This document shows, piece by piece, positions 1 to 11,700 of a DNA stretch of 64,000 bases. A program made the translations under genes and the position numbers. The stretch is from Embiotoca jacksoni. Lineage: Eukaryota; Chordata; Actinopteri; Embiotocidae. Location: the NCBI GenBank assembly GCA_022577435.1, contig JAKOON010000004.1:1645501-1709500 (forward strand). Reading direction: 5' to 3'. The notes below the pieces were generated by a model. It was not told where the DNA came from. It did no database searches and worked only from the letters and a program-made list of their open reading frames with translations. Position 1 is the first letter of the stretch, and each line of letters starts with the position of its first letter.

Positions 1-722
1 CTTAACTCACAAATTGCCCGAGGTATGAATGTGTTAGTGTATGTGTTGTTTCCCAGTGATTTACCCACAGAGCTGTCTGGGGTGCACCCTGACCTTTGAC
101 CGCGGCGTACTATGATGAGTGATAAGTGGGCATTCAAAACAAATGGGCAAGAGTTTGTTAATGCTTTTCATTCTTTCAACATTATTTTCTACAACTGTGG
201 TAGATAGTGGAAAGAATATATTCATTTGTGGTTGCTGTCGTAGAGTTTTATTCAAACGTAGATGGATGATGATAGAATTTCATCAGCAAGGTGTCACAGA
301 ATTTAACTTTTGTTTTCTCTAATTTATAGCCACTGCTGTAAGAACAAAACCTCACATTCCCAGATTCAGGGACGCAGGATACAGAATAAATGCTTTACTT
401 TAAACATTTCATTAAAACTAAGGGTTTTATGAGCTCTTTGATGCCGTAGGTTTATTGACACACATAGCATTTAACGGCTCTTGCATTCTTTAGAAAAGTA
501 GTAATGTTTGAAGCTTTATGTTAAAGGATGGGTAGCTCACAGTTTTTAAATAGAGAAAGTTGAGAGGCGTGCAAGGAAATACATGGGTTAAAAACACTGA
601 TGGGATTTGATCCCTGGCTGGTGAGAGCACACAAATATAGTTTAGGAGTAGACAGAACACCTAGTGGTAGAGAGTAAGAGTCCTAAGTATCTAAACTATA
701 CAAATAAAAACACTTTACTCAC

Positions 723-937
723 CCAACATTGGGCAGGCCGACAATTCCTATTTTCAGTGAGGTGCCAAACCTTCCAATCAGTGGTGGTGGCTTCGGTCCA
801 TTATCTCCTTTGCCCTAATAAAGACAATGTGTAAATGTCTGCAGTCAGAAAGAGCACTTGGCATTACATAATCTGCAGTGCATGCTCCTTTTTGAAAGGA
901 TCCACTCCTTAACAAAACACACCTTCTTTGGAGCCAT
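723..937 (-). CDS. ola1: Obg-like ATPase 1, first two coding exons (gene continues left of the window)
   Basis: OLA1 is a cytosolic, ribosome-associated P-loop ATPase/GTPase of the Obg/YchF family. Seen: coding exon 1 (923-937) encodes only MAPKK and ends at a GTGTGT donor. Exon 2 (723-814) follows a TTATTAG acceptor and continues in frame as GKGDNGPKPPPLIGRFG, then TSLKIGIVGLPNV, ending on the first two bases of a Gly codon at a GTGAGT donor. This is the family's N terminus up to the G1/P-loop. The intron cuts the NVGKST loop just before its Lys-Ser-Thr, so the catalytic half lies in exon 3, which I do not find in 1-722. Those 722 bases are intron 2, and 815-922 is intron 1. OLA1 is divergent from SP9, as in other vertebrates. 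Identity is certain; the model is partial only because the window ends. Confidence 0.95.
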
Positions 938-3900
938 GTCTCACACCTAAGTTTTCACTGACTTCCACAACAGCTCACCACCTCAAAAAACACATTCATT
1001 GACAGAAAATGAGCGAAGTTCTCCAGACCAGCCAGTCGACTGCACTTCAACTATCTCGCTCCCTGCGCTCAAAATAGAACATGCAGCCTCTGGAAAGGAA
1101 AGTTGACACTGCAAGCTGGCAAACTGACCTGCACCTCCAAATTTAGCTGTCGATAATATCAATGCGGGTTGATGAGCTCCTATAAGATCAACCTTATGTA
1201 ATACTGTTGAGAAGTGAATATTTAACGTGGGGTTAATCTTTATCAGAAGCTTGAATGTATTGTCTGCTTTTAAATAGCATTTAAATCATCAAGCTTCACC
1301 GTCGTCTCATTGAAGAAATTCACAAGTTGCGCCTTAATACTGACAAATACGAGCAGTTTTACAACGTCCCTTTGTTTTACATCTTATTGATTTCCTGCAG
1401 CAATAAATCCCTGTTGTCAGTCAGTTTATTTCACTGTGTACTTCACTGTATGTTGATTATATTTCTCACTGAGGTCTTCATTCAGCTGTCACCAAAATAA
1501 GAGTGACCTGCCAACCTTAATGTGCAAGAAACAAAACAAACTCACGGGAAATGGCAGATTGAATAATAGAAACAGTTCTTTAACATTAAAGTAACATTTA
1601 GACAATGGTACAGAATAAATATTACAACTCAGAAATATCTGTAAGAAAAGGAGGATACACCAAGTCAAAGCATCTTGACAAAATCTACATACTTGTGCTC
1701 ATTTCTTTGTATTTAATGATCTTCTTCTGTAATATAAGTGGAATCATCAGATAAGAAAAAAAGTACAGCTTCAGCACCACGGAAATAAACATCCCTTCAC
1801 TCAGTTTACTTCAACCCCTTTGAGAGAAACAGGTGTAGCCACATGAGCACACAAAATTACAACAATTAGTTAAACATCCTCAAATAAACTTCGCTCTGCA
1901 GAAATACAAATTAAAGCACACAGGGGCACAGCCAAAAACCATCGCCCAATCCAAGCAGCCTGTCTAGTTTAACATGCAGAAAATGAGGCTCTAATAATCT
2001 GGATTTGAGGCAAGTGAGGCCGGCTTTGTAGAAAGAATTTAAATGAATAGGTCTGAATTAATCATTTATCTTTTGTTGATGGATGCACCCCCACTTAGAC
2101 TCATCACAATAGATGCAGAGCGTTTTGTTCGACCAAATAAATCATTCCCATTGTTTAAGGTACATTGATCAATCTAATGGCTTGTAAATGGCTCCTAATT
2201 GCCACAGATAAGTGCTCACGAATGGAGTCCAGAATTACAGATTCAACCCAGAATTTTCACTTGAATGACAAGGCAAGATCATGTTCTGCCCTCTCCTCCC
2301 AACGAAACATGCTCTGAAAAATCACTAATACTGTTATTATTCTCGGTTGCATATACAAATATATTTATTTACCTTTATTACTAAATAAAAATATATGTAT
2401 CCAACATTTATCAGTGCATAAAGATCCTGTGAATCCTGTGCATATTTCTTTGTTAGGACTAAGGGTCATTTCTCCCATCTGAACGGTTACACTTATTAAA
2501 ATATAAACAAATATTCGTGTACACAACAATATGAGCACCTGAACAAACCGACCAACAATTGTAATATTATGTATTCCTAAAAAAAAATTGTGACATCATG
2601 TTTTTGTGCAATAATAATATGAAATGAATTGAAGGGTGAAGCTATTTCCCGATTTGTTATATAGAAATTATAGTGAAAAGAAAAGCTCACATTTCATTTA
2701 AAGCTCCAATTAATTCAACATCTTTAACAACAATCAGCTCTGCTTATGTAGAACAGACATTTAATACTGTTAACAGCACTCTGCCAAATTGTCATGATTG
2801 CAAAAATGATTCCATTTTCTTGGCAGCGCTGAGTATTTGATGAGACTGATTTTTATTCACCCTTCCAAAGGTGGGGTTTTAAAGCACAAAAAAAGGAGTA
2901 TTTGAACAAATTGCACCTGTGTTTACTGGCAGCATTCATACTCTATAATAGAGCATTATTTTCTCGTTTTGAATACTGTAATGCACATTTTTCGGTCAAG
3001 CCTTTCACGGAAAATTGCTTTAACTTTTAAAGGGATGATGAATCACAGCAGAGCAGGTCAATTTTACATTATGCCATTATCCCTGAGCGTTTTAACAAGC
3101 TATGGAATATGCGGGCTTATTGAATTGAGATATTCAAAGATAAAAAAAAAAAAAAAAAAATACAAACGATCTCGAAACATCCTCTTGATTGTCCTCAATT
3201 TAATTAAATGTGTGATTAGGCTGGCGTTCAAATTTATTTTCTCAGCTACAATACAGACATCGTGCCTCCTGTTAAATCAGTTTAAAGGAGATGACTGGCG
3301 GCCTAACAGTTGGTATCCCTTGGATGCTGAAACTTTTTCTGTCTATAAAATACTTGTCTTTTAAAACAGATCTTCTACACGCGCTGATAAAGCGAGCTGT
3401 CATTTTTAATTAACCCCTCACCTGCACTCCCCCACCAAGAATGCAGGGGGAACGCGTGCGGCACGGCGCGCACCAACACGCACCAACACAGATGCTCGCA
3501 GAATTTGGCTGGAATTTATTTATTTTTTAAACGGAGTTTATTTGATCAATTACGAGTCATAATCTGTTTTCCCCCACATATTCAGGAACACGTCGTTTCA
3601 TGGAGCCAACTCATAAATAATCTCACTGCGGTTAGAGCGGTGAGGTTTGTGCTGTCAGGCCTGTTGTTGGACTCCTGTGCTAAACTTAACCATTTCTGAT
3701 TTTCCAATATAAACACAATGACTTTAAGAGGTGGGATTAGAGCACACAACACCAGCTGTTTCCCTCTGTGCGTTAACTGTGCCATGCCTAACACACAGCA
3801 ACATGCACTGGCTGCAGACTGTTCTGATAAAGTCATCTCCAAGTTATCGCTCACATTGATACTCGGCTTAAATCAACTGTTTGTCAATGACGTGTTGCGC

Positions 3901-4416
3901 ATGATCTGAATATTGAAAATCAAAAGGGAAACCTGGAGCTTCACCTTGAGGAGGGTCGCCACGATACACAAAACAAATGTTGAAAAGCTTACCTCTCGGA
4001 GAACTGACGTGTGAACTCAATTCTGCAATGAAAGGAGACATAGAGCCTTCGTGTGAGAATACATAAAAATAACTGTATGCATTAAAAAAAAAGAAATACC
4101 AAATCGTGTCTTGTATGACAGTCTAAGCAGAGGCTGCACAACAGATGATTGACGGCGGGGTTTTTGGTGTTTCTGTCTGTGGTCGGGTCTCTCATTGGCT
4201 GACTTCAAACCCCGGCCACGAATGCAGCTATTAGATTGGCTGCGCGTCCTCGCCAGCTGTACTTCAAAGAACACGCTCACTACAACTAGGTAGTGTTGGG
4301 AGCTGCGAGCCAAGAGAGAACCCGTGTGACCCGAGTCCACACGGTAAATCTGAATCAAATTGGAGCCATACAGCATTGAAATCGCGAACTCTCTCCTCAC
4401 AGCACAGACCCTGGAT
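938..4416. other. OLA1-SP9 intergenic region with both promoters
   Basis: No coding exon is visible. The OLA1 5' UTR/promoter should lie just right of 937. Most of the stretch is AT-rich single-copy DNA with a poly(A) run near 3143-3160. A higher-complexity block at about 1980-2290 has several TAAT homeodomain-type cores and an ATTGTT SOX-type core near 2151, and may be a conserved noncoding element. A CpG-rich patch lies near 3430-3500. Short open frames here (for example 2969-3364 and 4017-4400) have no family signature and I treat them as chance. Confidence 0.6.
4190..4416 (+). promoter_or_regulatory. sp9: Likely SP9 promoter and 5' UTR, with two CCAAT boxes
   Basis: Two inverted CCAAT boxes (ATTGGCTG at 4194-4201 and ATTGGCTG at 4235-4242) lie about 220 and 180 bases upstream of the SP9 start codon, in GC-richer sequence than the flanks. 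No clear TATA box is seen close to them. Assignment as promoter is inferred from position and motif pairing. Confidence 0.5.
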
Positions 4417-6285
4417 ATGGCTACGTCTATACTTGGGGTGAGTCTGACTCGTATTTATGCGCAAAAGTTGTGCGTAAAGTTATTGTCGCCGGCGTCCTTT
4501 GCAACAAAATGAGCTTTCTGCTTTCCTAAACAAGTATGTTTTCACGTATGTAGCCTTCTTAAGATCTGTCTTATGTCTCGTCACTGAACTTGTTTGGGTG
4601 GCCATTTGTTATTAAATCTTTTATTAGCGGACAAAGCGCGTCCTCATGTTGATCGGCCAAGAGCTGGTCAAACTGGTGGTTTAAATATGTTCTACTCACC
4701 GAAGTTGATATTTTGATCAAGTTGACAAACGGTTTATGAGTACTCCTTACTCATCACAGTGTTTTATTTGTTCCACAGTCTGTACACAGACACTTTGAAT
4801 AGCCTATAATTCTCGACTGCCTTCCCTCTCCAAAAATATTTGAGCTAAGTTACAGCCTACTAAATTAAATTGTTGTTTTGATTAATTCGTTGTCGTCATG
4901 TTTTGTTGAGCATACGCTGCTTGTGTATTAAGTGAACCATCTTGATTTATTTGTGTCTTAAGTCCAACTTTTTGTGCGTTTTGCAGGAAGAACCACGGTT
5001 TGGAACTACACCTCTAGCTATGCTGGCTGCAACTTGCAACAAAATTGGCAACACCAGTCCCTTAACAACTTTACCTGACTCCAGCGCTTTCTCAAAGGGT
5101 GGATTTCATCCGTGGAAAAGATCCTCCTCCAGCTGCAATTTAGGATCCAGTCTGCCCGGTTTCACAGTCGCGACAAGCCGAGCTTCGACAGGACTAACAC
5201 CGACCAGTGGCACAGGCAACAGCGCCTTTTGCTTAGCCTCCACCTCCCCGACGTCCTCTGCATTTTCCACAGAGTACAGCGGTCTGTTTTCCAACTCTGC
5301 GAGCGTCACAACCCAGGAGTCGGGACAGTCGGCTTTTATCTCCAAAGTCCACACATCAGCAGAGACTCTGTACCCGCGGGTGGGGATGGCGCACCCGTAC
5401 GAGTCATGGTACAAGTCGGGGTTTCACTCAACAATCTCTGGTGAGGTTGCCAACGGGGCGTCCTCGTGGTGGGATGTCCACACTAATCCCGGGTCGTGGC
5501 TCGATGTCCAGAATCCCGCAAGCACCCTCCAGACCTCACTGCACTCCGGGACTCCCCAGGCTATCCACTCCCAGCTGAGTGGCTACAACCCGGACTTCTC
5601 CTCGCTGACCCACTCGGCGTTTAGCTCCACTGGAATCAGCCCCTCTGCGTCTCATCTACTGTCCACCAGTCAGCACCTGTTAACGCAGGACGGTTTCAAA
5701 ACAGTCATCCCCACGTACACAGACGCTTCTGCCGCCAACGCCATGATTTCAGGGGGCAGTTCAGGAATAAGTAGCTCCTCGAGGTCGTCCAGGCGGTACT
5801 CCGGCAGAGCAACATGTGACTGCCCGAACTGCCAGGAGGCTGAGCGGCTGGGACCCGCCGGGGCCAGTCTGCGGAGAAAGGGACTCCACAGCTGCCACAT
5901 TCCCGGCTGCGGTAAAGTGTACGGAAAGACATCTCACCTCAAAGCGCATTTGAGATGGCACACCGGCGAGCGGCCTTTTGTCTGCAACTGGCTTTTCTGT
6001 GGCAAAAGGTTCACTCGGTCCGATGAGCTCCAGAGACACCTTCGCACCCACACCGGCGAGAAACGGTTTGCTTGCCCGGTGTGTAACAAGCGCTTCATGC
6101 GGAGCGACCATTTGAGCAAGCACATCAAAACGCACACGGCAGGTGGAGGAGGCAAAAAGGGCAGCGACAGTGACACCGACACCAGTAACCTGGAGACCCC
6201 GAGGTCCGAGTCCCCAGAACTTATTTTGGATGGGGTAAACCCCAGAATCACTGTAAAGGATCCGTCTCCTCACGACGAACCGTGA
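4417..6285 (+). CDS. sp9: Sp9 transcription factor (C2H2 zinc finger), complete, two exons
   Basis: Sp9 is a nuclear Sp/KLF-family factor binding GC/GT boxes; it is known for roles in limb/fin apical ridge and forebrain interneuron development. Exon 1 (4417-4437) encodes MATSILG and ends at GTGAGT. Exon 2 (4987-6285) follows TTTTGCAG and starts EEPRFGTTPLAMLAATCNKI, the conserved N-terminal Sp motif. The 439-residue product has a Ser/Thr-rich middle, the Buttonhead box CDCPNCQEAERL (near residue 286), then three contiguous C2H2 fingers (CHIPGCGKVYGKTSHLKAH..., CNWLFCGKRFTRSDELQRH..., CPVCNKRFMRSDHLSKH...). The DNA-reading positions (KTSHLKA, RSDELQR, RSDHLSK) match the Sp class. An acidic/Ser-rich tail ends ...SPHDEP. 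The tiny first exon and the separation from the finger-coding exon are typical. Its paralogue Sp8 has a similar layout; the MATSILGEEPRFGTTP start and the synteny favour Sp9. Confidence 0.97.
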
Positions 6286-6352
6286 GGCTTCTCCCCAAAT
6301 CAAACCAGACTCCAAAATGCACAGCAACGAAAACGGGTCTTATTTGACAGAC

Positions 6353-6358
6353 AATAAA
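6353..6358 (+). terminator. sp9: Candidate SP9 polyadenylation signal (AATAAA)
   Basis: AATAAA 68 bases after the SP9 stop. Later AT-rich sequence to about 6,930 could extend the 3' UTR, so this may be only the proximal site. Confidence 0.4.
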
Positions 6359-7139
6359 GGAGAAAATATTTCCAGAAGCGATTGCAAATTCTTAAAAAAA
6401 ATAGATATATTCTCCACAGGCGTAAACGGCTATTTCATTCGTAAATTCATCAAAAGAAAACAGTGACTTACTGTAGGCCTTCGGAAAATTTTAGGGTCAA
6501 CTTGAAATGGATGTTTAAAGGTGCGCGAAACCTGTTGAACTTTGGTTGGACAATGTGAGTTACATCTTGTATATTGACGACTAAACTATGTGTTATTTTC
6601 ATGTAAATGTTAGGCTATGATTGTTTTATTCGTGTTGGTATCCTGAAAATCAGGGAGTTTACTTTCGACGCACTTTGTGGATATGTATGTACACAGCTTT
6701 TTAAACTTTGGTTAACCATTTTATTTCTTTGCTAAAAAAATATCTATATATAAATGTTTACCTGTATAAAGTCATACGTATAAGACTTTCATTTTATCGT
6801 AATTAAAACATCTTAAAAAAGGCTGTAACTGTGTGATGGAGATTTTATATATTTGTTTAATTATTTGTTAGCTTTTCATTTGAAATATATTTTGAAAAGA
6901 ACTAAAAACGATTTATTTTGGATTTTAATTTTGAAACGTGAGTGTTGTTCATAGTCTGTTTTTTCTTCAAATCACCTACAATACCTCGACTTGGACTATT
7001 TCCCCTCTGGAATAAATCAATGTGTAATGCCCCGGAAAAGACATTTCATGCCCAAATGAAAATCTTGTTAAATGGTATTAATTATGACTTGGAGCACATC
7101 GCAGCCCCATGTGTCTTGTATTTGCGATTAGGGATTCGT

Positions 7140-7720
7140 GTCTTATCAAATATCTAATTAATCTCCGAGACATCTTTTGTTCAGTTTCACTTTATCGGGA
7201 GGTTTCCAAGGGGGTTCGCTCACAAAGGTCCCCGAATATTTATTCTAATTGTCCAAATTAACTGCTTTCATTTGCATAGCAATCGATGGACCGAGAATAA
7301 GGATGTGGCTTTTCTCTTTGCCAGAAACCACATCGATGTTATGGGAACAGTTTTTTAAACTTCAGAAAAAAAGAAGGGGCAAAGAGTCACATGCAAATGT
7401 TGAATTTTAAATGGTCTTTGCACTGCGCAGTCAAATGGTGCCTGCATGTTATTTGAATATCAGTGGCCCCGTATTGAAAGGGTTCAAGGATGCTCTCTGA
7501 CTTCTTTGTGCTTACCCAGTGCAGCGTCCGACTCTCAAAGAAAAAGCCGGGGAATAATTACAGCGTGAATCCAGGACTGGGAATACATCGTGGAAAAGAC
7601 ACCCTCGTTTTTTCTGGAGCAGGATGTTAAATTGACCAGAAGGCAATAGAGGGAAATTATTTTAATTTCCTTTTGTGTAATAGCGGCTTCAGGGAGGCGG
7701 CCAGAGAGTGAAAACCATCA
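7140..7720. promoter_or_regulatory. Possible conserved noncoding element downstream of SP9
   Basis: A roughly 580-base non-repetitive, non-coding block stands out from the AT-rich flanks. It contains TCTAATTGTCCAAATTAACTG (two TAATT/AATTA homeodomain cores), ATTTGCATA (POU octamer-like) and an inverted ATCGATGG/CCACATCGATG pair. Developmental transcription-factor genes such as SP9 usually have enhancers nearby. This is inference from composition and location only. Confidence 0.3.
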
Positions 7721-8774
7721 AATTAGATATTCAGTTTGAATTTAACCAAAACATAAAAAGATACGAATCGCAACCTTAAGTAAAATGCTGAAATAAAAAA
7801 ATATATATTTTGGACGTATTTAACGACTGAAATAAATTATTTATGTGGCATTAAAATAGCTGATAATTTTCATCAAGCTGTTTTTTTAATTTATTTTTTA
7901 GACTAAACATGTCAAAACTGACGGAGAAGTTGATTTAAAAACTAGAATATTTTTTTTTCTAAATTCGGTGTCGATATACTTTTTAAATTGTACACCGTTT
8001 GCATGTCAAAATATAAAATATGGGTCTACCGGAATACAAAAAAAATATGTATAGTGAAGCTTTAATTTCCTCTATAAGATTGCTTTTCTTTAGTTTCTAT
8101 TGAATATTTGAACAAAAATAATTGTATTTTGTTTAATTTTGACTCTCAAACCCAGCAGGACGTATTTCATAGTTTTTGGTGATAAATCAAATTATGTCAT
8201 TTTATCCGGGAAAACCGGCATGAAAAAAATTTAATAACAGCATAAAAATAGATGTTATTTAGTGCCAAAGTGTATTTAGTTCCTCGCAGGTGTCCAGAGC
8301 TTAAAGAAAAGATCATGCGACGAAATTCACAAATTCATTTTCATTAAATATATGACGCTGATATCAAATTAATGCGCTGCAATAAATATAACGCTATAAA
8401 TGGAGGTTTAAAATATTTAATCAGAAAATACAAGTCCTGACTTTTTTCAGGAATCAACAGCGGTCTAAACGCCACAGCTTGCAATGTAGTTTTCCAAAAA
8501 TCATGAAAGTGAATTAAAAACGTGTCTTTCTTGTGGCAATGATTACGAGTCCAACATTTTCCCATCAAAGCAACAGCTGCAAATTGCCTCCAATGGTAAT
8601 CAATTAATTTCGACCGTTTCAGAAGTGCAGAGCTGCCTCCACATATTTTCTGTGGACTGCTGCCCTCTACTGGAGGAAAAGGAGACTGACGCACATTTGC
8701 TATTGAGAAACTAGAAACATGCACATCACATCAGCTGAGTATTTTAAGAAAGGAAACCAAATCAGAAAAAGAAG

Positions 8775-11700
8775 TCAGTGCTTTCTTTTTGTTCTGTCTT
8801 GGCTTCTCTCTCTTCTTCCCCGACTCCTACTCCGATTTCTCTCCCTGTCGTTCCTCCTTTCTCTGCTTCTACTCCTCCCATCTGCTGTTCTGCCTTTCCT
8901 TCCTTCTGCGCTGCTTCTGTTCTTCTCCCCGTCTCCACTGTGACGTCTGTCTTTACCTCCGTCCTCCCTGCCTCTCTCGCGGCTCCTACTTCTGTCCAAG
9001 CCAGACTTGGAGCTGCTCGGTCGCTGCCTGTCCCCGCTGTTGGGCCTCTTCCTCTCTTGACCTCCCTCCAGCTCGGGCTTGTAGTCGGCGCTGCGACTCC
9101 TGCTCCTTCCCCTCTCCGTCCTCGCTCGTCTATAATCTACAGACTCCTCTTTGGGCCGCCTCCGTCCAGCGTTTGGACTCGGTGACCTGCTCCTGTGAGC
9201 AGAGGCCTTTTTCTGACTCTTGACTCGCCGCTCGCTCTCAAAGCCGTTATCCCGACAGGAATCTTTTTTCTTGCTCTTCTTGCCCTTTTGGCTCTTGAAC
9301 TTGCTCCGACTGTCTGAATCGGAGCTACTCTCACTCTCACTGCTGCTGTCGGAGGAGTCGCTCGAACTATCGCTACTTTCCTGCTTTTTCTTGTGTTTTC
9401 TTTTGCTTTTCTTCTTCTGTTTCTTGCTCTTCTTTTTTTTGGCCTTCTGCTTTTCCAGCCGATCAAGTTTTCTGTGAAACAGGAAAACAAATATTAGATT
9501 GATTTTCTTCAACAAGACAGCAGATAAATAAAACATTATTTTGAATCAAACCAAAGTTTGATCACACCAAAAGATAAATGGAAAAAACTTAATCAAAATG
9601 AAAAGCAGTGTAACAATCGCATGATAAAAAAAAAAAACTACTTTATAATTGAAATTATGATTTTTATACTTTGTTTTTTTAAATTGTAAAGAAACATTGC
9701 AGAAACTTTGTACCTCATAATTTATAAAAAATCTCCCCTCAGCTTATAATATTAATGAGGCTTAAAAATGTTCAAACCATGTTCAAAAATATATTCAAAT
9801 ATGTCCTAATATCCCCACGACAGGACTTTTCATAAAAAATGTAAAACCTTAAAGTGTGTATAATGTGCCGTATTTTTTTTTACCTGAGCAGTTTCTGTTT
9901 TTGTTTGGTCGTTAATGACTTCAGAAATTCCACTTCGGGATCTTCCTCTTCATCACTGGCGACGTATTCCTGTAAAAGTACTCGGCACATTGAAATCAAA
10001 AACGACAAATGTACAAATATATACGACTCTATATCATATCAGAGGAACACCTTTAACAATAATACAGTAACTGTTTACTTATGTTGCACCAATAAACGAG
10101 CACTTTTCTGTAAATGTATGCAGCCTCGGGACAGAGCGAAGCTATAGTTAGTCTTCACTCCCTCAAGGGTATCGTATACGTGTTGGTATATTGTCCAATG
10201 TGCACAAAGATGACAGTGTGAGAGACAATTACCTGCGACGGATCACAAACGGTAGCATTTCTACCAAGGACACATTTTTTCAGGGCAAACCCACTGTTTC
10301 GCATCTCTGCCATTAACTCCGAGGGGTGCATCGACGGACCTGTTGGCACAAATCACAGCCTCAGAGTCCCATTGATGTCGGACCCACACCATCCGCTATC
10401 TCCACAGTGGGAATCTCAGAGGCGGCTTTGTTAACAGAATGGAACATCAAATCAACTCACTCCACTTCCGGCTGAGCAAATCATAGAATATCATTCTCTG
10501 CCAAAGCAGCAGTTAGGAGGAATCAGAATACACAATAATTACTTTTCTTTTTTTTTTCTCCGAGCGCAGGAGGGGGACCATTACTGCACTCCACCATCAA
10601 CACCGCTGACTGGACTCTCCCAGAGTAAACATTATTACTTTACTACTCAACTCGCTGATTGCAGAAGTCAGAATCAGCTGAATGCTGAGAGGCCGACAGG
10701 AGAAGAGATAAAGAAGGTGGAGCTGCTGCAAAACGGGACGGACGAAGGCTTCTCCACCAGCCGTGAGGCGCCGTCATGTCCGGGCTCATTATTCTTTTCT
10801 CAAGATTTTTACCGCATAACTAACAACCACCATATTTAACAGACATCTTCATTTGTCTTTCAGGAACCAAATTTAATCAATTAAATTTTTATTTATTTTT
10901 TTTATATCTACACACTTAATAAAATTATAATAATTACTAATTGGAGGTGATCCACATATTTACATGATGATGCTAACGTGTGCTCATTTACCCTGATGCT
11001 CATTTTAATTTATTAATTATTCACGCTTCATTAGATTACATTAAAATAAAGTCTTAACGTCAAATTTTTGTTGACATACATCTCAGAGCAACAGCCACGT
11101 TCAATTACATCAATAAAAACATGGATTAAAGCTGCCAATTAAAACATTAAAATGACGTGATATGCTTAATTAAATGATGTAATGTACCTGCAGCTTCCTC
11201 TGAGGCCACAGAGCTGGCGTTGATACCCGACAGGCCGTAGAGAGGACACTCTCTGTCGGTGTTCACGTGGCCCCATTTGTGGCATTTGATGCATCTCACG
11301 TTGCGCACCTTCAACAAAAAACACACCAGAACAGTCTCAGTACTGCAGACACACGCAAACACTAATTAAAAGGCAACACAGTACATATAATATGTGTAAT
11401 ATAAATACAGTATATAAATGTGTTAAGACTTTTAATTCATCACAAGCTCAGGTTTGAATGCCTTTGTGTTTATTCCACCAAAAAGGTTATTTTATAAGAC
11501 AACGTGTGTAAATCATTTTAACTGCTGATCCCTAAAAACAACAGATCGGTGTAAGCATGAGACCCCGAAGCTGTGGTTTAAGCGTGAACGTTATATTTGT
11601 CGGACTTTGAGGGCCTTGAGGAGGAAGTAAACAGTATTTCACAAGAAAATGAAGCAGAAATGTGAGAAATACAAAAGCAGTTTGTTTCTCTTTTCATGCA

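Larger units (their letters stand above)
6286..8774. other. SP9-CIR1 intergenic region with both 3' UTRs
   Basis: The genes converge here. The left part is the AT-rich SP9 3' UTR, and the right part (about 8230-8774) is probably the CIR1 3' UTR, with ATTAAA on the minus strand at 8230-8235 as a possible poly(A) signal. Between them, 7140-7720 is a block of higher sequence complexity with homeodomain cores and an octamer-like ATTTGCATA; see the separate entry. No coding exon is seen. Confidence 0.5.

Noticed and set aside
5106..6327. Long minus-strand open frames over SP9 (for example 5761-6327)
   Set aside because: Shadows of the GC-rich SP9 coding exon; no family similarity.
8719..9477. Several long plus-strand Leu/Ser-rich open frames
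   Set aside because: They are exactly antisense to the CIR1 RS/Lys-rich last exon, whose codon bias keeps the opposite strand open.
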